A DNA stretch of 20,842 nt from Eshraghiella sp045542375 (GTDB lineage: Bacteria > Bacillota > Clostridia > Lachnospirales > Lachnospiraceae). A model generated the notes under the pieces. It did not search any database. It was not told the origin of the DNA and worked only from the letters and a program-made list of their open reading frames with translations. The DNA lies in assembly GCA_045542375.1 (NCBI GenBank), contig JAZQKW010000201.1, forward strand, positions 1 through 20,842, read 5' to 3'. The position numbers and the translations under genes are program-made. Shown piece after piece: positions 6,806 to 14,554 of this stretch. The first letter of the stretch is position 1. Every line of letters starts with the position of its first letter.

Positions 6806-9169
6806 ATGTCTAACGAACTATGGGACGCATATTATCCGGACGGAACCTTGGCTGGCGTGGATTTGGTACGCGGTGAGAAGATTCCGGAAGAATACAGACA
6901 TGCAGTGGTAGAAGTATTTGTGGCACATAAGGATGGCTCGATTCTTCTTACCCAGAGAGATTTTAGCAAAATTACATATCCGGGTTATTGGGAAAGTACG
7001 GCATGCGGAGCAGTTCTTAAGGGCGAGAGTTTCCTTGAAGGTGCGAGGAGAGAGCTATACGAGGAAACAGGTATCCGAAGTGACGAACTTACAGAGATAT
7101 ATACCTATGTTTCTAATAATGCAATATATAAGGGATTTTATTGTGAGACAGATATATTGAAATACAGAGTACATCTTCAGGATGGAGAGACCATGTCTTA
7201 TAAATGGGTATCCTATGATGAATTTATGAAGATTTTTTACTCTGAGGATTATGTTGATTCATTGCGTGACAGGATGAGTGGGTTTGTAACCTACAAGCTT
7301 CCTGAGTATCAGGAGAAGGATGTGTCGATTAAGAGACCGGGAGTATCTTTCAGAATGAGAGGCGTGGGAATCGTTATAAAGGATAATCATGTTCTTATGC
7401 TTCATGATAAGGAACGTGACTGTTACTATGCAACAGGTGGCGCGGTTAAGCTTGGTGAGACCTCTGAAGATGCTGCTGTAAGAGAAGTATTGGAAGAGAC
7501 AGGTCTTAAGACAGATGTAGACAGACTTTTATTTTCACAGGAGAATTTTTATGAAACACCACTCAGCAGTGGAGAGAATCACGAGGTAACCTTTTATTAC
7601 CTGATGGAAGATATTGGAGATGAGGCATTAAGTAACCTTAAAGAGGGGTTGGCGTGGCTTCCGATAGAAGACTTAAGCAGGTACACCATATATCCTGAGA
7701 TATATCAGGAAATACTTCCTAACATGCCTGATGGTATAGTTCACAGTATTTCTTCACCTAAGCAGAACAATAAGAAAAAATACATCCTCAATCCTAATAT
7801 TGCGCTCCGTTCATGGAAGAATGTACCGTATGCATATTATGTTAAGAATGAGAAGAAGGCCAAAGGACTTACTAAGGATGAATTTGAGATACTTTGTAAA
7901 TGTGATGGCGTTCAGGAAATGGACCGTAATCCGATTATCAGTAAGATGATAGCCAGAGGAGTATGTAAGATTGCACTCTTAGGCGATTCTCTTACAGAAT
8001 GGCAGAAACCTCGTGTATGTGATAACCTGTATTTCCCATCTATGAATTGGATGCTTACCGGTAAATGTAACTATAACTGTCAGCACTGTTATAATGCAGC
8101 AGATAATGCTAAGGTACAATGCGAATTTAATCTTAAGGAAGCATATAAGCTTATTGAAGAAGCTGCAGCATGCGGAATTAATTCAATATCCCTTACCGGA
8201 GGCGATCCGGTTATACATATTTATTTTGTTGAGATTCTCAAGAAGATATATGAACAGGGAATGTATGTTGATGAGATTAATACCAATGGATTCTTTATAA
8301 CCAAGGATATGCTTGTACAGATGAAGCGATTTAAGTGTGTTCCACTTATAAGAATTTCTTTTGACGGAATAGGATATCAGGATACATATCGTAACAGAGA
8401 GGGGTCAGAGAAAAGGACATTGGCAGCCATTAAGCTCTGCATAGCAGAGGGATTTGATGTTAATGTACAGATTAATCTTCACAGATACAACAAGGATACT
8501 ATTATTCCAACACTTACAATGATGGATAAGCTTGGTGTTCACAAGACAAGAATTGTAAGGACTGAAGAGACGGCACGCCTTAAGAGGAATCTTAAGGATG
8601 CAGCAATGAGTGTAGAAGAATATTTTGAATATATGTTAGACATTATCAGACAGTACTACGAGCTTGACTGCAATATGGTACTTGATGTGGCGCAGATGGT
8701 AACGGTATATCCGGGGGCACAGACATATGTGCCAAGACCTGTAGAGTTTAAGTATGGTGAATTTAAGGATACAGTACCACTTTACAGAAGGAACTTTGGC
8801 GAAGTTACAATAGGAGCAACGGGTAATCTGTACACCTGTCAGCAGATGTCAGAATATTACGAGAAGTTGGGAAATGTTCTTGGTAACGTGAAGGAGAATG
8901 GACTTCAGATGTATCTTAGAGAAGGCAGATACCTTGACGAGATATCAGAAACCGTTCAATCCTTAAAAGAAGTTAATTCCAAGTGTGCCGGATGCAGATG
9001 GCTTCACTATTGCGGAGGCGGCTCAAGAGCAATGGCGTATTCTCTTACAGGAGATAAGATGGGTTGCGATACTTCTAAGTGTATATTCTTTGAAAAAGAA
9101 TATCTTGGTAAGTTAAAGAAGCTGTTGCCTAAGTACAACTGCACATCGCTTATTATGGAAGAATTATAA
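6806..9169 (+). CDS. Nudix-Nudix-radical SAM/SPASM fusion protein
   Basis: 787 residues. Nudix domain 1 (about 1-165) starts like isopentenyl-diphosphate isomerase/YfcD-type Nudix proteins (ELWDAYYPDG) and has a complete Nudix box at 68-90 (G-x5-E-x7-REL-x-EE-x-GI). Nudix domain 2 (about 180-310) has a second complete box at 212-234. Residues about 326-400 form a small domain, possibly PqqD/RRE-like winged helix (inference). The radical SAM core follows: CNYNCQHC (Cys421, 425, 428) for the SAM-binding 4Fe-4S cluster, and GGDP at 465-468. The C-terminus has SPASM-type cysteines (678, 727, 730, 736, 754, 759) for auxiliary clusters, as in peptide-modifying enzymes. All key residues of all three catalytic domains are present, so this is not a decayed fusion. 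The start has AAAGGA 7 nt upstream. No precursor peptide or transporter adjoins it. Substrate unknown. Confidence 0.93.
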   Translation: MSNELWDAYYPDGTLAGVDLVRGEKIPEEYRHAVVEVFVAHKDGSILLTQRDFSKITYPGYWESTACGAVLKGESFLEGARRELYEETGIRSDELTEIYTYVSNNAIYKGFYCETDILKYRVHLQDGETMSYKWVSYDEFMKIFYSEDYVDSLRDRMSGFVTYKLPEYQEKDVSIKRPGVSFRMRGVGIVIKDNHVLMLHDKERDCYYATGGAVKLGETSEDAAVREVLEETGLKTDVDRLLFSQENFYETPLSSGENHEVTFYYLMEDIGDEALSNLKEGLAWLPIEDLSRYTIYPEIYQEILPNMPDGIVHSISSPKQNNKKKYILNPNIALRSWKNVPYAYYVKNEKKAKGLTKDEFEILCKCDGVQEMDRNPIISKMIARGVCKIALLGDSLTEWQKPRVCDNLYFPSMNWMLTGKCNYNCQHCYNAADNAKVQCEFNLKEAYKLIEEAAACGINSISLTGGDPVIHIYFVEILKKIYEQGMYVDEINTNGFFITKDMLVQMKRFKCVPLIRISFDGIGYQDTYRNREGSEKRTLAAIKLCIAEGFDVNVQINLHRYNKDTIIPTLTMMDKLGVHKTRIVRTEETARLKRNLKDAAMSVEEYFEYMLDIIRQYYELDCNMVLDVAQMVTVYPGAQTYVPRPVEFKYGEFKDTVPLYRRNFGEVTIGATGNLYTCQQMSEYYEKLGNVLGNVKENGLQMYLREGRYLDEISETVQSLKEVNSKCAGCRWLHYCGGGSRAMAYSLTGDKMGCDTSKCIFFEKEYLGKLKKLLPKYNCTSLIMEEL

Positions 9170-9173
9170 TAAT

Positions 9174-9215
9174 ACTGCCGTACCTCACATTGGTGGGATA
9201 CGGCAGTTCTTTTTT
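9174..9215. terminator. Intrinsic terminator between convergent genes
   Basis: ACTGCCGTA (9174-9182) pairs perfectly with TACGGCAGT (9199-9207), extended by CC/GG with a one-base bulge. On the plus strand it is followed by a T-run (TCTTTTTT), so it ends the radical SAM gene. On the minus strand it lies just after the ATPase stop, with a weaker tail. Confidence 0.8.
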
Positions 9216-11757
9216 ATGATGACTTTAATCTGAAAATCTTGGTAAACTGAATCATTACAAAGGAAGCAACAGGAAGGGCAAATACCCATATAATCTGTGC
9301 TGTTGTAAGGGCACGTACTTTGAACAGACTGTGAAGTCCCGGTATGAAAAGTACGGCACATATTAATAATAAGCCGGCTGCGAATGCAAGAAGTCCAACT
9401 TTGTTGTTAAACATCTTTTTGCTAAATAATACAGGTCTTTCTGATTTACAACTAAAACCATGAAAAAGTCTTGATATACAAAGCACTGCAAATGCCATTG
9501 TACTTCCTGCCATTGCATCTTTTCCAATAATATATCCTGCAATGGAAGCAACGGAAATAATTGCACCGTAAAGAGCGGTTTCAAGTAAGAAACTTTTAGT
9601 CATAATACCTTCACTTGTGCTACGTGGTTTTTCCTTCATTACATTATTACTGTGTGGCTCAAGTCCTAAAGCAATTGCAGGCAGTGAGTCTGTTAATAGG
9701 TTAATAAAAAGTAAGTGTATTGGCTCAAAAGGCAGTGTAAATCCTGCTATTGAGCAGAAGAGTACCGCAATAATTGCCGCCATATTGCCTGACAAGAGGA
9801 AAAGGATAGCCTTTTTAATATTGGCATATATATTTCTACCATTTTTAACAGATTTAATGATTGTTGCAAAATTATCATCTGTAAGAACCATTGAGGCAGC
9901 GTCTTTTGCGGCTTCAGTTCCTGTGATACCCATCGCAATACCGATATCAGCCTGTTTAAGGGCAGGGGCATCATTAACGCCGTCACCTGTCATAGCAGTA
10001 GAGCAGCCTCTTGTCTGCCATGCACGAACGATTCTGATTTTGTGTTCAGGTGTAACTCTTGCGTATACAGATTTGTCAGCTACAAAATCCACCATCTGTT
10101 CATCTGTAAGGTCGTCAAGGACTTTACCCTCTACCGCTTCAGATTCATTTTCAAGAATACCGATTTCCTTGGCAATGGCAGCAGCAGTAACTACATGATC
10201 ACCTGTAATCATTACAGGTTTGATTCCGGCAGCCTTACACTCTGCAACAGCCGGTGATGATTCAAGTCTTGGAGGATCCATCATAGCTGTTAATCCGATA
10301 AATTCAAGATTATCTTCATCCTCAACTGAAATTTCATTTCCTTCAAAGGCTTTGCATCCATAGCAGAGAACACGAAGTCCCTGACGTGAAAATTCAGCTA
10401 CTTTATCAATAATGGTCTGACGTGTTTCGTCAGTTATATTCATTCGGTTAATCATAATATCAGCGGCACCCTTGGTAAACATTGTAAGTGCTCCGTCGAT
10501 ACGGTTAACCGTACTCATAAGCTTTCTATCGCTGTCAAAAGGAATTTCGTATACTCTTTCATAAGAGCTTCTTAAATCATTCGCCATAAAACCTTTTGCA
10601 GTAGCATAGTTGATAAGGGCTGTCTCTGTAGGGTCACCGATTTCTTTTCCATCGGTACATTCTGAATCGTTGCAGAGAACCATAGCTTTAATAAGAAGGT
10701 TCTCATCCTCAGTAAAAATCTGTCTTACTGTCATCTTGTTCTGAGTGAGAGTTCCTGTTTTATCACTACATATAATAGAAACGGAACCAAGACCCTCAAC
10801 AGCCTGTAATTTTCTGATAATGGCATTTTCATTAGCCATCTTTCTTGTACCAAGTGACAGAACGATGGTAACGATTGAAGTAAGAGCTTCAGGAATTGCG
10901 GCAACCGCTAAGGCAACTGCAAACATAAAGCTGTCCATTATGTTATCAAAATTAAGTGTATCTCCGTGACGGAAGGTATTGATGATACCCATTCCAAATA
11001 CCAGCAAACATATAAAAAGAATGATTACGGATAATTTCTTACCAAAGTTATCGAGAGATACCTGAAGCGGTGTTTTTCTCTCAGAAGCAGTGTTGATAAG
11101 GGTTGCTATTTTACCAACCTCAGTTGCAGCACCGGTTTCTGTAATAACGTATTTGGCACGTCCGTAAATTACAAAGCTTCCTGAATATACCATATTGGTA
11201 CGCTCTGCAAGAGGGCGTTCCTCTGTGATGTCGCAGGCTGATTTCTCAACGCCCACACTTTCACCTGTAAGGGCTGATTCGTTCATCTGAAGTGAAGCTG
11301 ATTCGATTATTCGACCATCAGCACAGATTTTATCACCTGCTTCAATGATAACGATATCACCAACTGCAAGCTCTGCAGATGGAATAAGAGTAGGGACACC
11401 ATCTCTGATAACCTTGGCATTAGGTGCAGACAGGTTTTTAAGTCCCTCAAGTGATTTCTCTGCCTTGACTGTCTGTACAGTACCGAGAATGGCATTCATC
11501 GTAATAACTGCAACAATTACGATAACACTTTCGATATCTCCGCTGATTGCTGATATAATTGCAGCAATAATAAGGATGATTACGAGAAAGTCTGTAAACT
11601 GTTCAAGAAAGATTCTTAAAGTGCTTTTCTTTTTCCCTTCAGGTATGACATTACGACCGAACTTTTCTATGTTCTGGTTGGCAGTATCGTTGTCAAGACC
11701 ACCGGGAGAACTGTTGTATAAATCAAACAGTTCATTTAATGTTTTGCGATAATTCAT
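9214..11757 (-). CDS. P2-type cation ATPase (Ca2+/Mn2+ efflux)
   Basis: 847 residues, full length for the bacterial SERCA/PMCA-like group. Domains in order: N-terminal cation ATPase segment; M1-M2 (about 52-95); actuator domain with TGES (164-167); M3-M4 with AAIPEAL (Glu290, the M4 metal ligand); phosphorylation site DKTGT (Asp332); nucleotide-binding domain with FTKGAAD (428-433); hinge GDGVNDAPAL (591-600); and six C-terminal membrane helices. M6 has N686-x2-T689-D690, the P2 metal-binding pattern. M5 has SGN658 but Ala661 where SERCA has Glu771, so only one ion site is predicted, as in PMCA-type pumps. The gene stands alone behind a yybP-ykoY manganese riboswitch, which makes Mn2+ export (as in other bacterial riboswitch-controlled P2 ATPases) at least as likely as Ca2+ export. 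An AAAGGAAAG ribosome site precedes ATG 11757. Confidence 0.95.
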   Translation of the reverse strand: MNYRKTLNELFDLYNSSPGGLDNDTANQNIEKFGRNVIPEGKKKSTLRIFLEQFTDFLVIILIIAAIISAISGDIESVIVIVAVITMNAILGTVQTVKAEKSLEGLKNLSAPNAKVIRDGVPTLIPSAELAVGDIVIIEAGDKICADGRIIESASLQMNESALTGESVGVEKSACDITEERPLAERTNMVYSGSFVIYGRAKYVITETGAATEVGKIATLINTASERKTPLQVSLDNFGKKLSVIILFICLLVFGMGIINTFRHGDTLNFDNIMDSFMFAVALAVAAIPEALTSIVTIVLSLGTRKMANENAIIRKLQAVEGLGSVSIICSDKTGTLTQNKMTVRQIFTEDENLLIKAMVLCNDSECTDGKEIGDPTETALINYATAKGFMANDLRSSYERVYEIPFDSDRKLMSTVNRIDGALTMFTKGAADIMINRMNITDETRQTIIDKVAEFSRQGLRVLCYGCKAFEGNEISVEDEDNLEFIGLTAMMDPPRLESSPAVAECKAAGIKPVMITGDHVVTAAAIAKEIGILENESEAVEGKVLDDLTDEQMVDFVADKSVYARVTPEHKIRIVRAWQTRGCSTAMTGDGVNDAPALKQADIGIAMGITGTEAAKDAASMVLTDDNFATIIKSVKNGRNIYANIKKAILFLLSGNMAAIIAVLFCSIAGFTLPFEPIHLLFINLLTDSLPAIALGLEPHSNNVMKEKPRSTSEGIMTKSFLLETALYGAIISVASIAGYIIGKDAMAGSTMAFAVLCISRLFHGFSCKSERPVLFSKKMFNNKVGLLAFAAGLLLICAVLFIPGLHSLFKVRALTTAQIIWVFALPVASFVMIQFTKIFRLKSS

Positions 11758-11789
11758 ACTTTTCTTTCCTTTCTTATTTACGGGAGTAC

Positions 11790-11853
11790 AAAAAAAGCAA
11801 GGCCTTTATTGGAATAGTGAACACAAAAAACACTACTCCAATAAAAGTCTTGC
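11790..11853 (-). terminator. Riboswitch expression-platform terminator
   Basis: On the minus strand a 23-position stem (arms 11853-11831 and 11819-11797) has one mismatch and two G-U pairs, and is followed directly by seven T residues (11796-11790). Its 5' arm includes the 3' half of the riboswitch P1 helix and the conserved GCAAG. Terminator and ligand-bound aptamer are therefore mutually exclusive, which predicts an ON switch. Confidence 0.85.
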
Positions 11854-11934
11854 CATTTAAATCATGAAGCGGGTGCGCATGCACCGTACTGACGCCACAC
11901 AAACAGTATACACTGCCGGCTACTCCCTTTTATT
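11840..11934 (-). ncRNA. yybP-ykoY manganese riboswitch aptamer
   Basis: Read on the minus strand, the leader begins AATAAAAG (11934-11927), runs straight into GGGAGTAGCC, and ends GGCAAGA followed by CTTTTATT (11847-11840). AATAAAAG and CTTTTATT are exact complements and form P1. The GGGAGUAGC near the 5' side and GCAAGAC at the 3' side are the conserved segments of the yybP-ykoY family (Rfam RF00080) as I know it, which senses Mn2+. Internal helices are plausible from GTGTATAC and GGTGCATGCGCACC. The start codon of the P-type ATPase lies 83 nt beyond the aptamer. Confidence 0.9.
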
Positions 11935-11947
11935 GAACTACATTTAT

Positions 11948-11977
11948 GATATACCACTAAACAATGGTCATTGTCAA
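11948..11977 (-). promoter_or_regulatory. Promoter of the riboswitch-ATPase transcript
   Basis: On the minus strand a perfect -35 TTGACA (11977-11972) is followed after 18 bp by -10 TATATC (11953-11948) with an extended TGn. The expected start near 11941 is only a few bases before the aptamer, as usual for riboswitch leaders. Confidence 0.7.
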
Positions 11978-11999
11978 TAAATATTTTTGCTGATATTAT
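11971..11999 (+). promoter_or_regulatory. Promoter of the PIG-L gene, overlapping the divergent -35
   Basis: The -35 TTGTCA (11971-11976), 17 bp spacing and -10 TATTAT (11994-11999) with TGa extension lie 43 nt before the ATG at 12043. The -35 shares bases 11972-11976 with the -35 of the opposite promoter. Confidence 0.55.
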
Positions 12000-12042
12000 T
12001 ATATAAATAAAATGCGTTAATTATTATGTAAAAGGATAAGAT

Positions 12043-13458
12043 ATGAAAAAAATATTATTTATTTTGTTAATAGGAATAATGATAGGTATGTATTCTAATG
12101 AGGTTATGGCAGAACAGGAAGGGACCATAAGCTTAGAAGCAACAGCGTCCAATGGTGAACATACTGCACCACTTTTTGATAAGAATTATTATGGAAAAGT
12201 GATGTTTAATGCTGGGGATACTCTGACCATAAAATCTCATGATACAATATACGGAATATACCTTGAGTGGCATTTTGTGCCGTCAGAATATGAGGTAAAA
12301 TATAATGACAGAACAATTAAGGGCGGAGAGAATGCTTTTCTTCACGAATATCTGGAATTTCCGGAAGGGACAAGAGAAGTTGTTTTAACTTTTTCAGACG
12401 AATGCTACCTTGCAGATATCTACGGATATGGGGAAGGTGAAATACCTGCATCAGTGCAGAGATGGGAACCCATGCTTGAGAAGGCAGATATGTTAGTGCT
12501 TACAACCCATGCTGATGATGAGATACTATTTCTTGGAGGCGTACTTGCTGAATATGCAGGGGAGCGTAAACTTGATGTTCAGGTAATATATTTTTTTGAC
12601 TATACCCCTACATGGAAGGTAAGAGAACACGAGAAACTTAATGGATTATGGGAAATGGGTGTAAGGAATTACCCTGACTGTGGAGGCTATAAGGAGCAGT
12701 CCGTTAATGGTCTTCAGCATACCATGCAAGTATATGATTATCCCAAGGCGTTAGGATGGTTGGTTGAGCGAATCAGAAAATACAAGCCACAGGTATGTGT
12801 CACACAGGATGCTAAGGGCGAATATGGCCAGCCACATCACCAGATGGTTGTGAAGATGATGATGGATGCAGTAAATATATCGGCAGATGAGACTCAGTAT
12901 ACGGAATCAGTGGAACTTCACGGCGCGCACGATGTGCCTAAGACCTATCTCCATTTATGGAAGGAAAATACTATTAAGCTTGATACTCGTAAGCCTTTAG
13001 AGGCTTTCGGAGGACGTACGGCCTACGAAGTGTGCTGTGAGGCATATAAGAAGCATGAAAGTCAGCAGGAATTCTGGTTTGAGGTGTCAGATGATAACAA
13101 GTACAGCATTGCTGATTTTGGATTATACAGAACTACAGTAGGGCCTGACACCGGCAATGATATGATGGAAAATCTTGTGGGATATGTGATTCCTGAAGAG
13201 GAAAGTACAGAGACGGAAACAGAGTCAGAGACAGAGACAGAAACAGAGTCAGAGATGGAAACAGAGACAGAAACAGAGACAGAAACAGAGTCAGAGACGG
13301 AAACAGAGACGGAGACTGAGACGGAAAAAGAAACAGAAACAGAGTCAGGACAAAAGGGACCAAGTAAAAAAACACAAACAGCAATCATTATTCTTGTAAC
13401 AATTACTGTTTGTGCAATTATTTTAATTGTTATCTGGTTTTGCGTCGGTTCCCGATAA
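12043..13458 (+). CDS. Secreted, membrane-anchored PIG-L (LmbE-like) deacetylase with Thr-Glu stalk
   Basis: 471 residues. A signal peptide (about 1-23, ending VMAEQ) is followed by a region of about 110 residues that looks beta-rich. The PIG-L domain (about 145-340) has TTHADDE (His156, Asp159), a variant of the usual AHPDDE zinc motif, and GEYGQPHH (His265, His266) for the remaining zinc site. After the domain come a low-complexity stalk of Thr-Glu(-Ser) repeats (about 389-435) and a single C-terminal membrane helix (446-468) with a very short tail. There is no LPxTG, so anchoring is by the helix and not by sortase. PIG-L enzymes remove N-acetyl groups from GlcNAc-type sugars; an extracellular polysaccharide, peptidoglycan or glycan substrate is plausible but not shown. 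The start has AAAGGA about 8 nt upstream. The stop overlaps the convergent permease gene by 29 bp. Confidence 0.9.
   Translation: MKKILFILLIGIMIGMYSNEVMAEQEGTISLEATASNGEHTAPLFDKNYYGKVMFNAGDTLTIKSHDTIYGIYLEWHFVPSEYEVKYNDRTIKGGENAFLHEYLEFPEGTREVVLTFSDECYLADIYGYGEGEIPASVQRWEPMLEKADMLVLTTHADDEILFLGGVLAEYAGERKLDVQVIYFFDYTPTWKVREHEKLNGLWEMGVRNYPDCGGYKEQSVNGLQHTMQVYDYPKALGWLVERIRKYKPQVCVTQDAKGEYGQPHHQMVVKMMMDAVNISADETQYTESVELHGAHDVPKTYLHLWKENTIKLDTRKPLEAFGGRTAYEVCCEAYKKHESQQEFWFEVSDDNKYSIADFGLYRTTVGPDTGNDMMENLVGYVIPEEESTETETESETETETESEMETETETETETESETETETETETEKETETESGQKGPSKKTQTAIIILVTITVCAIILIVIWFCVGSR
13207..13347 (+). repeat. Hexanucleotide-like ACAGAG/ACGGAA repeat encoding (Thr-Glu)n
   Basis: About 140 bp of imperfect six-base units (ACAGAG, ACGGAA, TCAGAG and variants) in frame, encoding Thr-Glu and Ser-Glu dipeptides. 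Because the unit is six bases, length changes would alter stalk length without breaking the frame. Confidence 0.9.
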
Positions 13459-14554
13459 CCAAAGCAAGTGTCATAAATGCCACTGCGAAAAGAAGCTGTA
13501 CTGCGTATCCCAAAATAATGTCATTGGTCACTGAAGATGACAGACTGGATACTGCTTCTTCTACGTTAACGTACCAGTAAGCCGGGAAGAATCTTCCAAT
13601 GGAAGCAACTCCTTTGCCGAGAAGCTCTCTAGGTACGAATACACCACAGAGGAAGGAAGTACCAAGACCTACTGCATTAACAAACATATTTACCACATTG
13701 TTTTTCTGTGTAAGAGTAGCTAATAAGAAGGTAAGTGAAATACATACCATAGCGTATGTTAAGGTATTAAGTACTCTAAGTACGCCTTCAGTTGTAAGTA
13801 TAACATTGCCGAACATTACTGCAGCTACAATTACATATACTGCAACAACGGCAAGTGTATATATCATACATCCCATAGCTAACTGCAGGTTGCGTTTGCT
13901 AAGGGAGATTCCACTACAGAGCATACGGTTCTTAACTTCTGTCTTGTTGAAGGTGATAAGAATAGGCGCTACTCCAAGACATATTACGCATAAAAGCACG
14001 TAAGGCATAAAGTTGAAGAAATAGTGTTCGTCTGTGTAAGTGGTTGCTTTGCTTTTAGAATTAAGCGTTACGTTACATTCTTTATTAACTGTTTCAACTG
14101 TGTTAGTGTACGCGTCTGCAGGTTCCATTCCGCCGGCAATGTAGCCTGAATATGTTGATATGAATGAATTAAGTGACATATCAAGGAACATTGAGGCAAA
14201 AGAACCCGGCATTTTGTATACTTCAAGTTCTAAGGTTTCTGCAAAATTCTCAGGTATAGTAATTACATAATGAACACGTCTTATGTACATCTCATCACGA
14301 ATTGACTGGAGATCTTCATCTATATCAACAATATCATGATGTTCATCAACATAGTCCACAAGATATCCTGCAAGTGCATCATCTGAATGGTTGAAAATCG
14401 CTACTTTACATTCTGTTGCAGAATATGACTCGATAGGATTTTTTTCCTGCATATTGGTCATAGCATAAGTAACGCCAAGGAAGATACAAGTATACATTAT
14501 GAAGTTTCCAATGTATTTTTTTGCTACTTTGAAAAAAGCATTAAATACTGTCAT
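13430..14554 (-). CDS. ABC-2 type transporter permease (LnrN-like)
   Basis: 374 residues with the ABC-2/YhgE-type topology: one N-terminal membrane helix (about 17-35), an external soluble region of about 140 residues (about 40-175), then five helices (about 178-200, 220-245, 260-285, 290-312, 345-368). Third gene of the ATPase-permease-permease operon; its start overlaps the preceding permease by 14 bp (ATG 14554, AAGGAGG 6-7 nt upstream), implying coupled translation. It probably forms a heterodimer with that permease, driven by the ATPase at 15694-16635. The closest functional parallel I know is LnrLMN of B. subtilis, which exports or excludes lipid-active compounds such as linearmycins. 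Substrate here is inference. The 3' end overlaps the convergent PIG-L gene. Confidence 0.88.
   Translation of the reverse strand: MTVFNAFFKVAKKYIGNFIMYTCIFLGVTYAMTNMQEKNPIESYSATECKVAIFNHSDDALAGYLVDYVDEHHDIVDIDEDLQSIRDEMYIRRVHYVITIPENFAETLELEVYKMPGSFASMFLDMSLNSFISTYSGYIAGGMEPADAYTNTVETVNKECNVTLNSKSKATTYTDEHYFFNFMPYVLLCVICLGVAPILITFNKTEVKNRMLCSGISLSKRNLQLAMGCMIYTLAVVAVYVIVAAVMFGNVILTTEGVLRVLNTLTYAMVCISLTFLLATLTQKNNVVNMFVNAVGLGTSFLCGVFVPRELLGKGVASIGRFFPAYWYVNVEEAVSSLSSSVTNDIILGYAVQLLFAVAFMTLALVIGNRRKTR

Noticed and set aside
9617..10198. Plus-strand open frame of 193 codons inside the P-type ATPase gene
   Set aside because: Antisense to the hinge and phosphorylation regions of a clear ATPase; composition is an echo of the opposite strand and no ribosome site was seen.
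13062..13388. Minus-strand open frames of Ser-Val or Leu-Phe repeats opposite the PIG-L stalk
   Set aside because: They are by-products of the six-base repeat on the coding strand, lack a ribosome site, and the plus-strand frame has signal, catalytic and membrane features.
13378..13458. Sortase anchor at the C-terminus of the PIG-L protein
   Set aside because: There is a hydrophobic helix and a short tail but no LPxTG-like motif before it.
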